From: Chamaea fasciata
Taxonomy: Eukaryota; Chordata; Aves; Passeriformes; Sylviidae
Assembly: GCA_029207755.1 (NCBI GenBank)
Contig: JARCOQ010000006.1
Span: forward strand, 72,824,093-72,888,092
Direction of reading: 5' to 3'
Length of the DNA stretch: 64,000 nucleotides
Positions 34,515 through 47,388 of the stretch are shown piece after piece. A program made the position numbers and the translations under genes. Each line of letters begins with the position of its first letter. Positions within the stretch are counted from its first letter, which is position 1. The notes below the pieces were generated by a model, which made no database searches, was not told the DNA's origin, and worked only from the letters and a program-made list of their open reading frames with translations.

Positions 34515-37500
34515 CTCTCTCTTTGGCTAAACCTATTCTGGGTTAAATTCTTTTCAAAGTAAACCTTTCTTTATCAGTGCTTTTAATGCAGGTGTTCGAT
34601 GTAGGCTGTTTAATGCAGCCTTCTTTAGCCAAAGAAGATGTTACAAAATCTTCTCTCCCATTGCTGCCTGACCAAGGATGTTTCAATGGAAACATGGTCC
34701 TTTTGATCTGATTTATTTGGGAGTTCTTGTGCAGCTTGTATCTCAGCAGAAAACCTAACAATCTGTTTGCTCTTACTGGAGAAAAAAAAAAAAGAGATTG
34801 TCGCCCTGCCAACATAACTACATTGGTGAGTTAGGGAATAATGAGTGAGAACAGATTAAATATTTAGATATAAATAGTCTGTTTTCATGTGCTGTGATTG
34901 TCACTAATAAGGCAGGAATGTGTGGTTTGTGGTTCAGGGACAGGATGAGGGACCAGGACATCTGGATTCTTTTCCTAGCTTTACCACAGTGTATTGAAGA
35001 AGCCATCAAATCTCTTTGTGCCCCATCAGTTGGAAGTAGATAATAATGCTCTGGGGACTAATTCTTCAATGCTGTCATCTTCAGATGTTCAGGAGGGAAG
35101 AGCAAAACAAGTGTACACTTTTTTGCACACTAGAAGTCAGTCCAACTAAAACTTTAAATCCAGATACCTAAGAAGTTTGTGAATTAATTTCTTCTATCCT
35201 AGCTTGAGTAATTTGACCCACCTGCAATGAGAGAAAAACAAGAGGAAGAATAAAACCAGTGCAGAGTGTTTGAACACAATCCTGTAAGTTTGTGATCTTA
35301 AGCTTTCTGGGACAAGATTTTTGGCTTTACACTCTTTACACCTTCAATAAAGAGTTGCCAATGATGTCATTGACTGAAATGTCCTCATTTGTTCAAATCC
35401 TGTAAACTACTTAGGCCTTAACTCATGAGGCTTGGTATTATTTAAAAGAGGCCTACAGTGGCCACCTACACAAGGGATGTGCTTCCCCCAGCCTATGTGT
35501 TCACTGCAGCTGTAAGTAATAGATCACTAAACCACAGATTAAAAGCATGTAATTGTGATAAAAGTAATTAAAGACAAGATTAATTCTACCTAGGAATAAA
35601 GAAGCAAATTTGGCATGTAAATCATAGTGAAAAAGAGTTTGGTTTTTTTTTAACATGCATGTGGTAGTGGAGAGTCTCAAAAGCAGAGTTGCTTCTTCAG
35701 CTGAGGACAGGAAGAAAGAAACTGTGCTAGGGAGTTGGAAGCCTCAAGTTTAAATCACTTGGGATGAGCACTATATTATTTTAAGGCTTCTACTTCTTAT
35801 TTAAATTTCCAATTTACTCAAAATGAGAGTCTGTAATGCACGAGTGTTTTACCTGGGTGTCAGATGGCTCTGCCTACATTGGAAAGCTAAACAGGAGCAG
35901 ATCCACAGCTGGTAGTGGGGACCCCTCATTCACACTATACATGTGGCTGAATTTTCCAGTCTAGCCCCATGTCTTGACTGGCTGGAGCTTAGGAAGCATC
36001 CTCCTGGAGTACCTCTCTGATGTTGGTTTCGTCCAAAAGCCCAGTGCCTACGCTCTGACCTGAGGTGCAAGGAAAAGCATGGTAAGTGGAAGAAATCAGG
36101 AAATGTGCTTCAGAAGGGCCTTTCTGATCTGACCTAAAATGCCAACCTACCCTCACCTGATTTGGACTGTTATCCCTGAATAAGGGCAGCACGAGGGCTT
36201 GATTTGCACTTGGGTCCAGGCTGGCCAGGCAAGACTGAGCACAAATTTCCCACTGCTTTCATGGAGGCTTTGCTCTAAATCACTGCAGTTGGACACCACT
36301 GAAGCAGCAGCTGGAGTACTTATCCTGCAGTATCATTTCAGATTTCTTTGAAAAAAGGCTGAAGGCCATGTGAAAGAGAAATTTGCTTCAGTTTGTTGAT
36401 TTTATCTCATTTGAGACCATTTTTGGGAACACTGCAATATTGGCACAGGAGGCACAATTACAGGGAGAATTAGCTCTTCACCATCACTCTGAGCTAATTC
36501 TGCGTGTTCTGTGATGCTGACGGAAAAGCCAACCTGCTGATGCACAAGAAACACTCCAGGCATCTCTGGTGATTCAATTATTCCCCAACTGACTGATACA
36601 TTAAAACACAGAATAAAAGTCTATGGCTAACCAAGTCCTTCCCCCTTCCTATATCCAATCCTTGCTTTCACCAGCAAAAATGTGGGCACATGGTCTGCCA
36701 GGAAATCCTTAGCATGCCTGGGTCTGCAGTAAGGAGATGTAGGGAGCAGCATCCCAGGGCTTACTGCTGAGATCCCCCATCCACCTCCAGAACCTTAGAA
36801 AATGAGTGCACTCAGAGAGAAAGGCTGGAGGCTCATACTCTTCTCCATAAAAAACTGCACTTAAAATGATTCACATCACACTAATGTTCCTAAAAAGAAA
36901 TCCCAAACCAACGTGCACACACACGCACATAAGCTCTAGCTGTGTGTCTGGGTATGCATGGCCATGTAAATAACTATCTTTATGTGGTGAGACAAAGCAG
37001 CCTCAACTACCAAAAGATTTAGCAACAAAAATTCGTTTCCTACGGCACAAATCCCACTAGTAGTAATTTCATCTCAAAATGGAAAGCACAGCATTGCATT
37101 ATTTGAGCACAAAGGCCAAATTTCCCTGGTTGGCAGTTAGACCCGACGCTCATACAAACACAGCAGGAGAAACCTGAAATGATTTTGTTTCCTAGTGGCA
37201 CTAATTCCATTGCTGGAGAAAATGTGATTATATTTATGTTGACATTATAATGATAACTTTGCAGGCCAGACTCCATCCTGTCTGTAAGGCCAGACAGAGC
37301 TGAAGCATCAACTGAGGGATGCCTGTTCCTTGGTGGCAGTGTGCCTGGTGCCCAGGCAGTCATTTCAACGGGAAAAGTTCATGCTGTGTAAAAGACAGCT
37401 ATGATTTAATTGTGTCTCAACTACAAAACCTCTCCTTCTCAAGGAGGTGGGAACTGCAGTCATTCATTGGTGATGCCTTATTAATATGTGGTGGCATTTT

Positions 37501-40500
37501 TTGGTATTTTTTCTGGTTATTTTTATTTAATATGTTACAGGAGATGTGCCAGCCTATCCCATTGTTCTCTCAAGGCATTGTGTCAGTGTGAGATGTCATT
37601 AGTCCTGAAGTCTGGATCACATTTTCATTCATCATTTCTCTTGCACAAATGGTACCACTGCCCACAAGAGAAGCAGCACTGAAGGAGGGTGTTTCAATGC
37701 AGGGCTGAAAGATTTCTTTTTCCTTATATAATTCATAAAGAACTCTAGAGCTGCAACTAAACTAAATTAAGCAATTAAAAGATAGAAAGAGCTGAACAAC
37801 TTATAATTTTCAAAACTTAGACTTTGGCTGAGAATAACATTCCGGGACAAGCGGAACACACTGCTTTTTTAACAGCTTAAAAAAACCCAACTAAGCACAA
37901 AAAAACACCCCCTTATTGTTTGTGTCTACTGAGCCTGATTTTCTTTGTCTTTTCCTTCCACAGTCATAAAGCAGGACAAAAGCCATTGTTATGGTATCTG
38001 TAATTAGAATACCAGCAGATGGAATGGTTAATCATGTCCCAGCTAAGCATTATGCGTGTTGCTGGGGAAGTCAGCTAAGGTAGATTCATTTTTCCTAATT
38101 TAAGCATATAAAAAAGAAGCACCTGGTTTAACTTCCCATCCCACCTCCCCCTGCTTTCAGTGGGGAGGGAGAGGAACAGACAGACAAGGCTGGGCTGTGG
38201 GTGGAATCACTCGCTCCTTGGTGGCGCCTCCTCCACCACTGGGGAGGGAAGTGCTGGTCTATCTGAAACTCAGTTTTCTCTGTTAAACTGGAATTTTATC
38301 CTTTCTTACCACACAGAAGAGGCAGGAGGATCGCTGCCAGACATGAGGGCAGCCAGGGGCTCACAGGAGCTGCTGACAGCCTGTGCACTTCTTGACCTCC
38401 CCGTCCTCCACTGCTGGACATAGCCAAGAGTTTGTCAGTGTTCACATTCCAAGCCTGGGGCACAAATCTGGCCGAGCTTGGTTTTTTTTTCCATTTTCAT
38501 CAATATTAAAAACACATCCAGTACATGGTGGTTCTTCTGGCATTCACCACACAAAGGCCTGTGCAGACCGCACATTTTCATAATGCTTCATGGTAGCCTA
38601 CAGATTTCACAAGATTACATTGGCTTACACAGGAAGAATTTTATGGGCCTTACCAATGTTACCTGAGGAAATACAGCTCCCAAATGGTGATTTAGGTTTT
38701 GTTTTTTCCCCAAAATACAGTTATAATAGGGGGGCTAATGTATGCGAATACCAGAACAAAGGGCACTTGAACCATTTTAGATATGGAGCTTTCAACAGCC
38801 TGCTTGTGCTCAAATTTTCTTTTGCTGGACTTTTTCAACTTGGTTAGTATTTTGTTCAAATTTTTTAAGGACAATAATACCAAAGGTATAATTCTGAAAG
38901 CAACAGAATTAAACTGCCAGAAAACTCTGCTGCTGAAATCACCTTTACTTGCTCTTAGTTTGTTTGGGTTAGTTGGTTTTTACTTAGGAAAGTTTAGGAG
39001 GTCAGTTTTATTCTATAATACACTGAGTTGGTAATAGATGGAAAAGAAATGTGATTGAATTCATTTTAGTCAAAAATAAATAACTCTTAGTTTTGAGGGA
39101 GTAACTCTTGAGTATGAACATAAAGTCACTGGCACTGTTAAATTCTAAAATTACTACATGAAATCTAACAGGAAACCAGTATATGAAGCCACTCAAGTTG
39201 AGTATTATGGGTCACCTCAGTCTAACTTCATTTGGAATTATTTATCTGCTTGCAATTTTAATTAGATCCATATTATGCAAAAATATAACATACAAGTTAG
39301 AAATGTATATATTAATTTGAACAGAATAGCAGATAATGTAAACTTCTTATTTTAATCCCCAAATCATGCCACTTGGGAAAAAAACCCAAACCATTGCAGA
39401 CTACTTTAATAATATTTTCCACCTCTTTTGCACTCCTTGCCAGAGCTAATTCTGCAGTGAAAGGAAGAGCATTTCTGCATGGATCCTGCCCTGTCCAGAG
39501 TACTGGAAAGGTCACAGCAACACAATCACAGAGTCCCACTTCTTTTACTAGAGAGAACACACATCTGTGCATTTGGATGAGCATCTAAATTAACCTGAGT
39601 GTGGCAGAGACGTCCTTTGGCAGTGTCCCTGTCACTAAAGGAAATGTGGGTGTCATTTTATCCCTCTGATTACAGAAGGGCTGGTCAGCAGCCAAACAGC
39701 AGGTCCAATGGAAAAGGCAAATGGGATATATCTCACATCTCTGGACTCTTTTTGTTGCACCTCAGCCCTTCAGGACTGTATCACACAGAAAGCCTTGTTC
39801 CTCAAGCAGAGAATTCCTAATCTGTTTATGTGACATAGGAGAGAAAAAGGGAGATAGCCTTTTTAAAAGTCTTATTCATTCTAAAGCAGTCATCATCTGA
39901 AGCAGAAAATGTGCTTTTCTTCTTGTTCACTTGATTTTTCTTGTCATATTTCCTGGTGTGCCATCTCACTCTTTCAAACTCTAACATTAACATTACTGAG
40001 ATATGTAATTTAAGATTACACAGGAAAAGATGAATTATTAAACAGATTTATAGGTACTTCAGGCCTTGTCTGAGCAGGGATAGATCCTTCCTTCCTTCCT
40101 CCTGAGCACTGATTTCTTTAACAAAGGTTTGCTGGGACAAAAATTCAACTATCAAGTCTGCATCACCTTCACACACTTTGTCAGCTGTTTCCCTGCTCTA
40201 AGCTGCTATACAGATATTGAATACTGCACATGAACTGTTTATTGGGATGCTCCTTGTATAAATATATAGGTTTGATTTAGCTGGCTGTCAGAAAGGAAAA
40301 CAGGAATAATGGAGAATAGCTTCAGATCAGCCATCTCACAGTAAACTCTCATCATATAAAACCTGAGCTGTTCACAAAATTATTACTTTTTTACCTCAGC
40401 CATCTTAGAAAATTGTTTTGCAAGGACTGAGGGCTGGATAACTAAAAGGACTGTGGCTGGTTAAGATATCCTTCCAAGGAGCCACAGGGTAGCCATTCAA

Positions 40501-43134
40501 AACCCCATCTGCAGTGTCCCTGTTCACCTTTGCCAGGTCCCCTCCAAAGGTATAAAACAGGTGGCCCAATTACTTCAGGAGAGCTGAGTCACATTGTGCC
40601 AATAATGACTTTGCAAATATTTGTGAGTATTTATGAGGTGCTAACTCTCATCTCTATGTGTTCAGCTTAGCCTGGATTCAGCTGAGGTACCCAAAGTCAA
40701 GTACTTAGCGATTAAGCCTGATTTTGCACGCACAGAATGCACAGACGTGTCCTCACTTTGCATCCAAAATCAATGTTTGATGTCTACCCATCCAACTCAC
40801 CCCTGCAGGACACTGCTGAGTCGTTTCCCACTTGTCAGAGCCACATAAAATCTGTGTACATAAAATCTAAGTGCACAAAGCAGGCAGGAGAGTAACAGTG
40901 TGGTCACTTTGCACAAATGGCCATGGCTACAATAACTACAGGCAAGGGGAATTAGACCTTATGAGTATAAATTGAGCAGAAGAATTAATTTGAGCTAAAG
41001 AATTAATTTTTGTTTCTCTGAAAGAGCTCAGTGAGGCATAAAAATGTTCAGGAATGTTTAATCCTAAAGGGAATGAGATTTATCAAAGCAATCTGAAAGG
41101 CTGATATGTTCACTTCTGGTTCTACAGCCAAAGAAAAGCCAAGAAAGTCCAAGGCATTAAGAACTTGGAAGCTATTTTTCATTCTACCAAGCTGTTTTTC
41201 ATGCTGCTCTCATTGCCTCAAGTTTGATGCTACAGCGCAAGGCAAATCTGGTTCTGGCAAGCAATCAGTAACTTGTGATAAGCATTAGGTTTACATTTAA
41301 AGATCAAAGCAAACACACATAAACCATTTTGAGTACATACATATCATATCCTCTGCTTTATGTCCTGGCCCTTGGATTTATATCCCTTCATCACTGTGTT
41401 TCCCTCTTACATTCTTAGTGAGCCTAGGGACAACTGGAATCTGTACTGAAAAGAAAATGTAGTTAATTTAATTTATAATAATATGTAGTGGGCTAGAGAT
41501 TTCAGGCAGAAAATGTATGTATTTCTCAGTAGATGAAGCCAGAGGAACTACAAGATCTGTTGCTGTCACAGTCACTGGAGGGACAAGGCTCTGAAGTTTT
41601 TGAATACTCATTGTGTTGCTCTTCTACCCTCTGACAACAGCTGAATGATCAAACCATTAACAGTACACATGTACTTAGACAAAATTCCCATTTATCTGAC
41701 AAATCCCAATGCTAGAGTTGCCCATAACTAAAATTGATATTCAAAGACCATTGTGTCATGAGAGGGTAGAAGGCTGGCAATTTTTCCATTTCAGGGTAGA
41801 TTCCACCGACTCTTCCCAGAACTGAGCCTGGTCCATGGCTAAGCAATCCAAAGGTCATCCCTATGACCAAATCCTGAAACCCTTGCTCATGACTGAACTC
41901 CACCTGGGATCCATTTGTACAGGTTTTTACACTTCAATAAATCTGACCCTTTACTTCTGTTTAGTCTAACCTTTTCCACTGGATAAAAATGAAGGCATCA
42001 TTTTGAAAACCTGTATTGAAAACTCAGTCTTTCCAAGCATTTTATGAAGAGTTTAAGAGTCCAGATTTCAGCTTGGGCTCTAAACAAAACTCACAAGACT
42101 TTGGTTTGAATAAAACTCAACCTACTGTAAGGTGTAGTATTGAAAGCATGCTTCATTTCATGTCTTAGAAGAAACTGCTAGGGATGATTTCTGCACAGTG
42201 ATTTGCACAGGTTAGGAGCTATTTATTCATCTCTACTCACATGTAAAAGGTTCTTCTGGAGTCACATCTATAAACAAGAAAACTGATGGCAGATTTACAA
42301 TAATTTTGCAAAAGGTATTAAAAGTGTGCTTGTAGAAAACTATCCTGAGCATGTTCTATGTGTAGTAAACCACTGGAAAAACAAAAAAAAGGCACACCTG
42401 ACACCTTGAAGTCCACTCCTGCCAGTTCTCCTGGCTACTCAGTGTGTGCAGGAATCTCACCTTGACCCTTGAGTTTCCTTTAAATTGAGTTGGGGTTTTT
42501 TAAAATTGCAAATCATAAGATGAAAGTGTAGAGAATTATTTTTCTTTTCCAAGTACCTGAAGAGTTTTAGGTTTGGTTTCTAATAATTGTCCCTTATCTA
42601 GCCCGGAAGATTGTTTTTTAATGGTCTGAAGTCCACCATTAGCTTTACATACTGTTATACACTGGTCTGACTTACAACTGGTCTAACTGTTTTGTTACAA
42701 ATGGTTTTAGTTTCCAAATTAACCAAGTGGCAAAGCAATTCAAAACATATTGAATTCATTTAATACATTAATAACCACAACTGGCTCTAAGTCAAAAAGA
42801 ATTACTCTAGACTTAGACAGTTTTATTTCTGACAGTTCTAATTTTTAAAATAAAGTAAAACATATTGGATATATTCACTTACTTTAAAATATCAAATCAG
42901 TAACACAGGGATTAACGTATTCCTTTTCTTCCTCATGTCCAAGACATTTCTTTCTACAGAAGAAAATGCTTGATCTCTCTTCAATGCAAAAAAATAATCC
43001 TTTAAATGCACTTTTCATGTCCCAAAGTACAGCCACTTTGCTGAAGTTTTAGATTCTACATTTAGATTTCCTAGTGAAGATCTAAAGTTGTAAATACAAT
43101 TTATCTTCACTTCATTAGGGATATGGGCAATTCC
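34515..43134. other. AT-rich unique DNA, no gene seen
   Basis: No supported gene in 8.6 kb. A TATA-like 'aggtataaaacagg' at about 40548 stands alone without a CpG island or good downstream frame. A short CA-rich stretch lies near 36905-36925. The longest frames are about 107 codons and are not recognisable. Confidence 0.5.
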
Positions 43135-44070
43135 TGTCTTGGGAGCAGATCCTGTCCATGAACAGCTTCACCAGAGTAGCTGGTCCAGCCATCACCATTA
43201 CGCAGCTCATAGAAGCATGAGGTGTCTTTGTACATCTTTTTTTCCCTGTTCTATTAAAGATCCCTCAGTGACAAGCACAAACTTAGAGCTCTGATCTCCC
43301 AACATGAACAGAGGGCACTTGCCAACTGATCCCACCACACCAGCAGGGTGATGCAGAGCAGCACAGGGGGTGTCTTTGCAACAGTGGCTCTACAAATAAC
43401 ATCTGCTGAGCTGGAGGCGGGGCCAGCCCACCTGTCTGGGTGAAGGCAGCAATGGAGAACAAGCCAAGACAGCCCAGATGAGGCTTCTGGGGACTTGTCA
43501 GCAACTCCCAAAAACTGCTGCAGGACAGGTACCAAGCTCCAGGTCACAGTGGTTGTGAGGTATCTGCACCCACATTCCAAGAAGCCATGTTTCTGGCATG
43601 GCCTGCCAGGTGGGATGGAGCAGCTCCAGCACTCAGTGCCATTTCAAGAGCCTCTGCTCCATCCTTCCTGGCAGGTCATGCCAGGAGCAGCCAGTTGGGT
43701 CACCAAGGTCCCATTTCTGTGACCTTGGCATGGAGGAACAGAGCACCCTTCCCACGTGGCATTTGCATAGAAATGATTTTGTCCTGGAGAGGCCAAATCT
43801 TGGAGAGTCAGGAGGGATCATTTCTGATTGTAACTGTGCTGGGAGACTGGACAGCAGAACTCTGCAGTGGTGCTCTTGCCAGACCTCCAGGTTATCCCAA
43901 CCCATCCCCACTTTATCCTGTCATTTGCTGCAGTGCCCTTGTACATCACGTCTCCAGGACTTGACCCACACCAAGGCTGCTCCCACAACTTGTCCCTGTG
44001 TCTTTCCCAGGAATGGGAATGATTTAGTGTTAATGGCTATCCTCTTCAGGGTCATGGAGACTGGAGCATA
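43135..44070. other. GC-richer patch with overlapping unrecognised frames
   Basis: GC rises clearly above the AT-rich flanks, and frames of 157, 125 and 75 codons (plus) and 108, 92 and 73 codons (minus) overlap here. CpG is depleted, so it is not a CpG island. The frames on both strands and in several phases point to composition rather than a gene. An ancient retrocopy, an old repeat or an exon cluster are all possible; I recognise none. Confidence 0.35.
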
Positions 44071-44814
44071 AGAGGTCATTATTGTTTAAACACTTTTGTT
44101 TTGCCTTTCTTCTCAGAAACTTTAAATCATGAGCTTCCTTACACAGAATGCCCAAACTGACAGCTTTAGGATGTGTGAGAAAGACACAATTAATTTAGTG
44201 CAAAAGATAAGACATTTCCTTGGGGAAGCACTAATACCAGGCCTATTACCCCTCAGTGTCATTTCAGATTAGTGTTCTATAGAGAAAGGGATTATAAATC
44301 TTTTTAATTGAAAAATGTTTCTCTTTTTCTTACTATTATACATTTCTGCCCAGAGGTTAAAGAGTTTTTAAACTATTTCTGAATTACATCCAATTTCTGG
44401 GCAGTTCATCAAAAAAAGGAGGATGCAGTTTGTCTCTTGCTTTATTAATCTATGTCACACAAGAGAAAGGAGAAATATATTCCCTCGGTGACCCAAATGA
44501 AATAGTTACATAAAAAGATGCTTAGAAATACAAAGCCCAGACATCTCTAACATGTTAGGATTGGTAGCTGTCACCAACAGATCCACATGTAGGAAAACAT
44601 GCCATAATTATGCAAAGTGGAAGGATAATTATCCAAACACAGTTGCGGAAACAACAGTCAAGAGAAGAATTCTACTCAGCTTCTCTCTCCCTTTTTCTGG
44701 CTTAAAGTTTGAAAAACATCAAAACTAATGATTTTAATTAATCCAAGTAGGTTGTTTGACTCCTAAGTCACAAAATTACATCAAGAAAAGAAAAAAATGC
44801 AAATATCCTTTTAC

Positions 44815-44999
44815 CTTTAGCATGTCCTGAGCAGGAACATTCAAAACTGTGACCTGGACTTGCTCAGTCCTTGATCCATGGCCTTGGAGCAGCCCCCTTT
44901 TTATCCCAAAAGTGATGGATGAGATTTGAAGCAAAGTCCTGGCATTAAATGGTGTAGGCACTCCTGGAAAGCACAGCTCCCTTTGGTGTAGATGGCCTG
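44815..44999 (-). other. Candidate exon, 185 bp, unidentified
   Basis: On the minus strand a strong acceptor (tttcctgtcttccag, ending at 45000) leads into 61 open codons and a donor aaag|gtaaaagg (GT at 44814). The frame includes GHLHQRELCFPGVPTPF and ends NVPAQDMLK in phase 0. I do not recognise the protein. It is one of the longer splice-bounded open segments here, but chance remains a good explanation. Confidence 0.18.
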
Positions 45000-45404
45000 C
45001 TGGAAGACAGGAAAAGCATCACACAGAGAATTAGTTAATTCTCTGTTCAGATTTCTTTTAGGTACAAGGGTGCCTGGCTATCTGTTCTAGAGCTCTGAAC
45101 ACAAAGGCACTGAAATTTGGCAGGCAGCATATTTAAAAAGGTACCCTGAAGGTGAATGTTTCTGTAGAGATTGCCAGTCTGTGGGGAGCTGCACAGCCCA
45201 CAGATCATTTGTGTGTTAGAATGGTTTGGGTTTTTTTGCCCTTGAAAATCCTTCCAAACAACTGTATTCTTTCCACTTCTCCTCTTGATTGTATAATGGT
45301 TGTGTTTCCTCTGATCTGTACTGAAGAAAAAGTAGTTTTCCTTTTCTAATTCAATCCCTAGCCCTTGTTTTCCCAACCTCTAGTTCTTAAGAAATGTGAT
45401 TTCT

Positions 45405-45448
45405 TAAAAAAAGAAATAAAAAAAGAGAGAGAGAGAGAGAAAAAAAAG
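45405..45448. repeat. Purine run with (AG)8 core
   Basis: A-rich purine stretch containing eight AG units at 45424-45440. Confidence 0.85.
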
Positions 45449-47373
45449 TCTAATTAAGCCATTTATCAAACTTTTCCAAGTGGGTAGAGTGACAAATTAG
45501 CCCTATCTTGCACCAACAATCTGATGGATGGGAAGATAAAGATGCAGAGGCTGTTATTTTAGCTGGAAGCTCTCCACTATATCAATTGTAGGGCCCCAAG
45601 CCAAAAGACCCTAAGAGTTGACAAGGACTAATGATGGGTCCATGAAGTTTATGCAGCATGAGGCCTGACATCAAAGGAATGCAGCCTTATTAGCAATATC
45701 TCTATGCCTTCTCCTTGGAAAAAAAATATACTCATTTGTTTTTCAAAAAATATTACTTAATCCTTCTATTCTTTCAGCAAATGGAAAGAAAACTAAAACT
45801 GCAAATAAATTTGCACAATAATCTATGGCTGACGAGTTCTGCTCTGCAAACACCAAGTGATTGTTAAATAATGTCCACCAAGAGAGGCTAAGATAGGTAG
45901 ACTACAAATAAATTTCCCTAGGAGTCTTTCTTTTAACCATTATGTGCTTGGGAACACTTACACTCTTCCCAAGTATTAACTCTTAGTGGTTTTAGGATAT
46001 GAGGTTAGGGCTGAGGTGGATATTGGGCCTGACTCTGGGACAGCATCACCTTAAGTGCTTGTAACTTGAATCTTTCTCCCCTCTCCCAGAGTTTTTATTT
46101 TAACATGCACCATTTTGACCTGAAATTGAAAGAAGATGGAATGCAATTACTACCTGACTGGAAAGCAGGAGGAGAGGATATAACAGCCAGGATGGCATGT
46201 AAGAAAAATCAAACGATCAACTCAACAACAAAAACAAGCCATTTCTGCAGATACTATATGTTACTCTGGACTAGAAGTAAAATCCATATATTTTTTATTG
46301 GAAAACTATATAAAGACTACTCCTGACATCCCATTCTTTATAACCTTTTTTTTTTCTCTTGTGGAAATAGGACAGTGTTCAACTTGCTGGTACAAGGAGA
46401 AACTTTGGTATTGCTTTATCAAATCCAGTAGTAAAACTGGAGTAGTCCTGCATATTCATATACCTGATGAACTTGATTTATCTTTTCAACACAACATTTT
46501 TACAGGATGGAATTAAAAACAATACCTGCAATGAAATGATGACAGCACTAGAAGTCAGTGCAAAGCCACATTCAGCACATCCTACAGTATTTTAGCTACA
46601 CTTTCCAGTCTGGATTTAATAGTAAGTATGGAAGGAGCACTGTACAAAACTAGGGATGTCATCCATCTTCAACCTCCCTGTGTCTCAACAAACTGCCCTG
46701 AATTATCCCTCCTCTATTACTCCCAATCCATCACAAACTTGCTCTGAGTGGCTTTGCACTCCTGCAGCTTTTCTTTCTTGTTACTTTTCCAAAGGGGATG
46801 TGCCATTGCATCTGCCATGCTGCTTTTGACCCTGGGACATCAAGACAATTTACACCCCACCGGGATATCCACAAGCTCTGATGGTTTTTGGGGAAATACA
46901 AAAAAAAACTTGGAGTCTGTGAGGTCCAACACAAACAATCACGGAAAGAACAAAAGAGAACTTTTTAAACATGACAACATCACCTGGAAATGTCAAAACC
47001 AGGAATTAAAATTCTGCTTCAAAAGACCATAGTAATTCAATCTTCTTCTTCTTCCTGATGCATTTAATATCTCTAAGTTCCTAATGTACTTTCTTAGCTG
47101 CTTATTGATAACAGGGCTGCTTAGGAAGCATATTCTCTCTATGATATTCCCTTGCAACACTTGGAATGAAAACCTAAGTAAAGAAAATGCACTGGTTGAA
47201 TTTTTCTACTTAGAATTGGAGTTTGGTTTGGTTTTTTTTCAATAAAAATGAAATGTAAGGATTATGGCACTATGCAATTAAGTGTTCAAATGTCATTGCT
47301 TCTAACTTAGGAAGGGGACTCCTTGAACAAAGAAGCTCAAATGCAAATTGGCTGGAAATAAAATGAAATGGGG

Positions 47374-47388
47374 AAAAAAAAAAAAAAA
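47374..47388. repeat. Poly(A) run, 15 A
   Basis: Uninterrupted A-run within AT-rich sequence; no retrocopy signature was found. Confidence 0.85.

Noticed and set aside
34275..34562. Hydrophobic 95-codon frame that could be a membrane protein
   Set aside because: The Phe/Leu/Trp stretch comes directly from the T/G low-complexity run.
35380..35405. tRNA-like 'tgttcaaatcct' B-box
   Set aside because: No matching A-box or cloverleaf could be formed around it.
40540..40580. TATA-like 'ggtataaaacagg' as a promoter
   Set aside because: No GC-rich context, initiator or downstream exon signal; a TATA match alone is expected often in AT-rich DNA.
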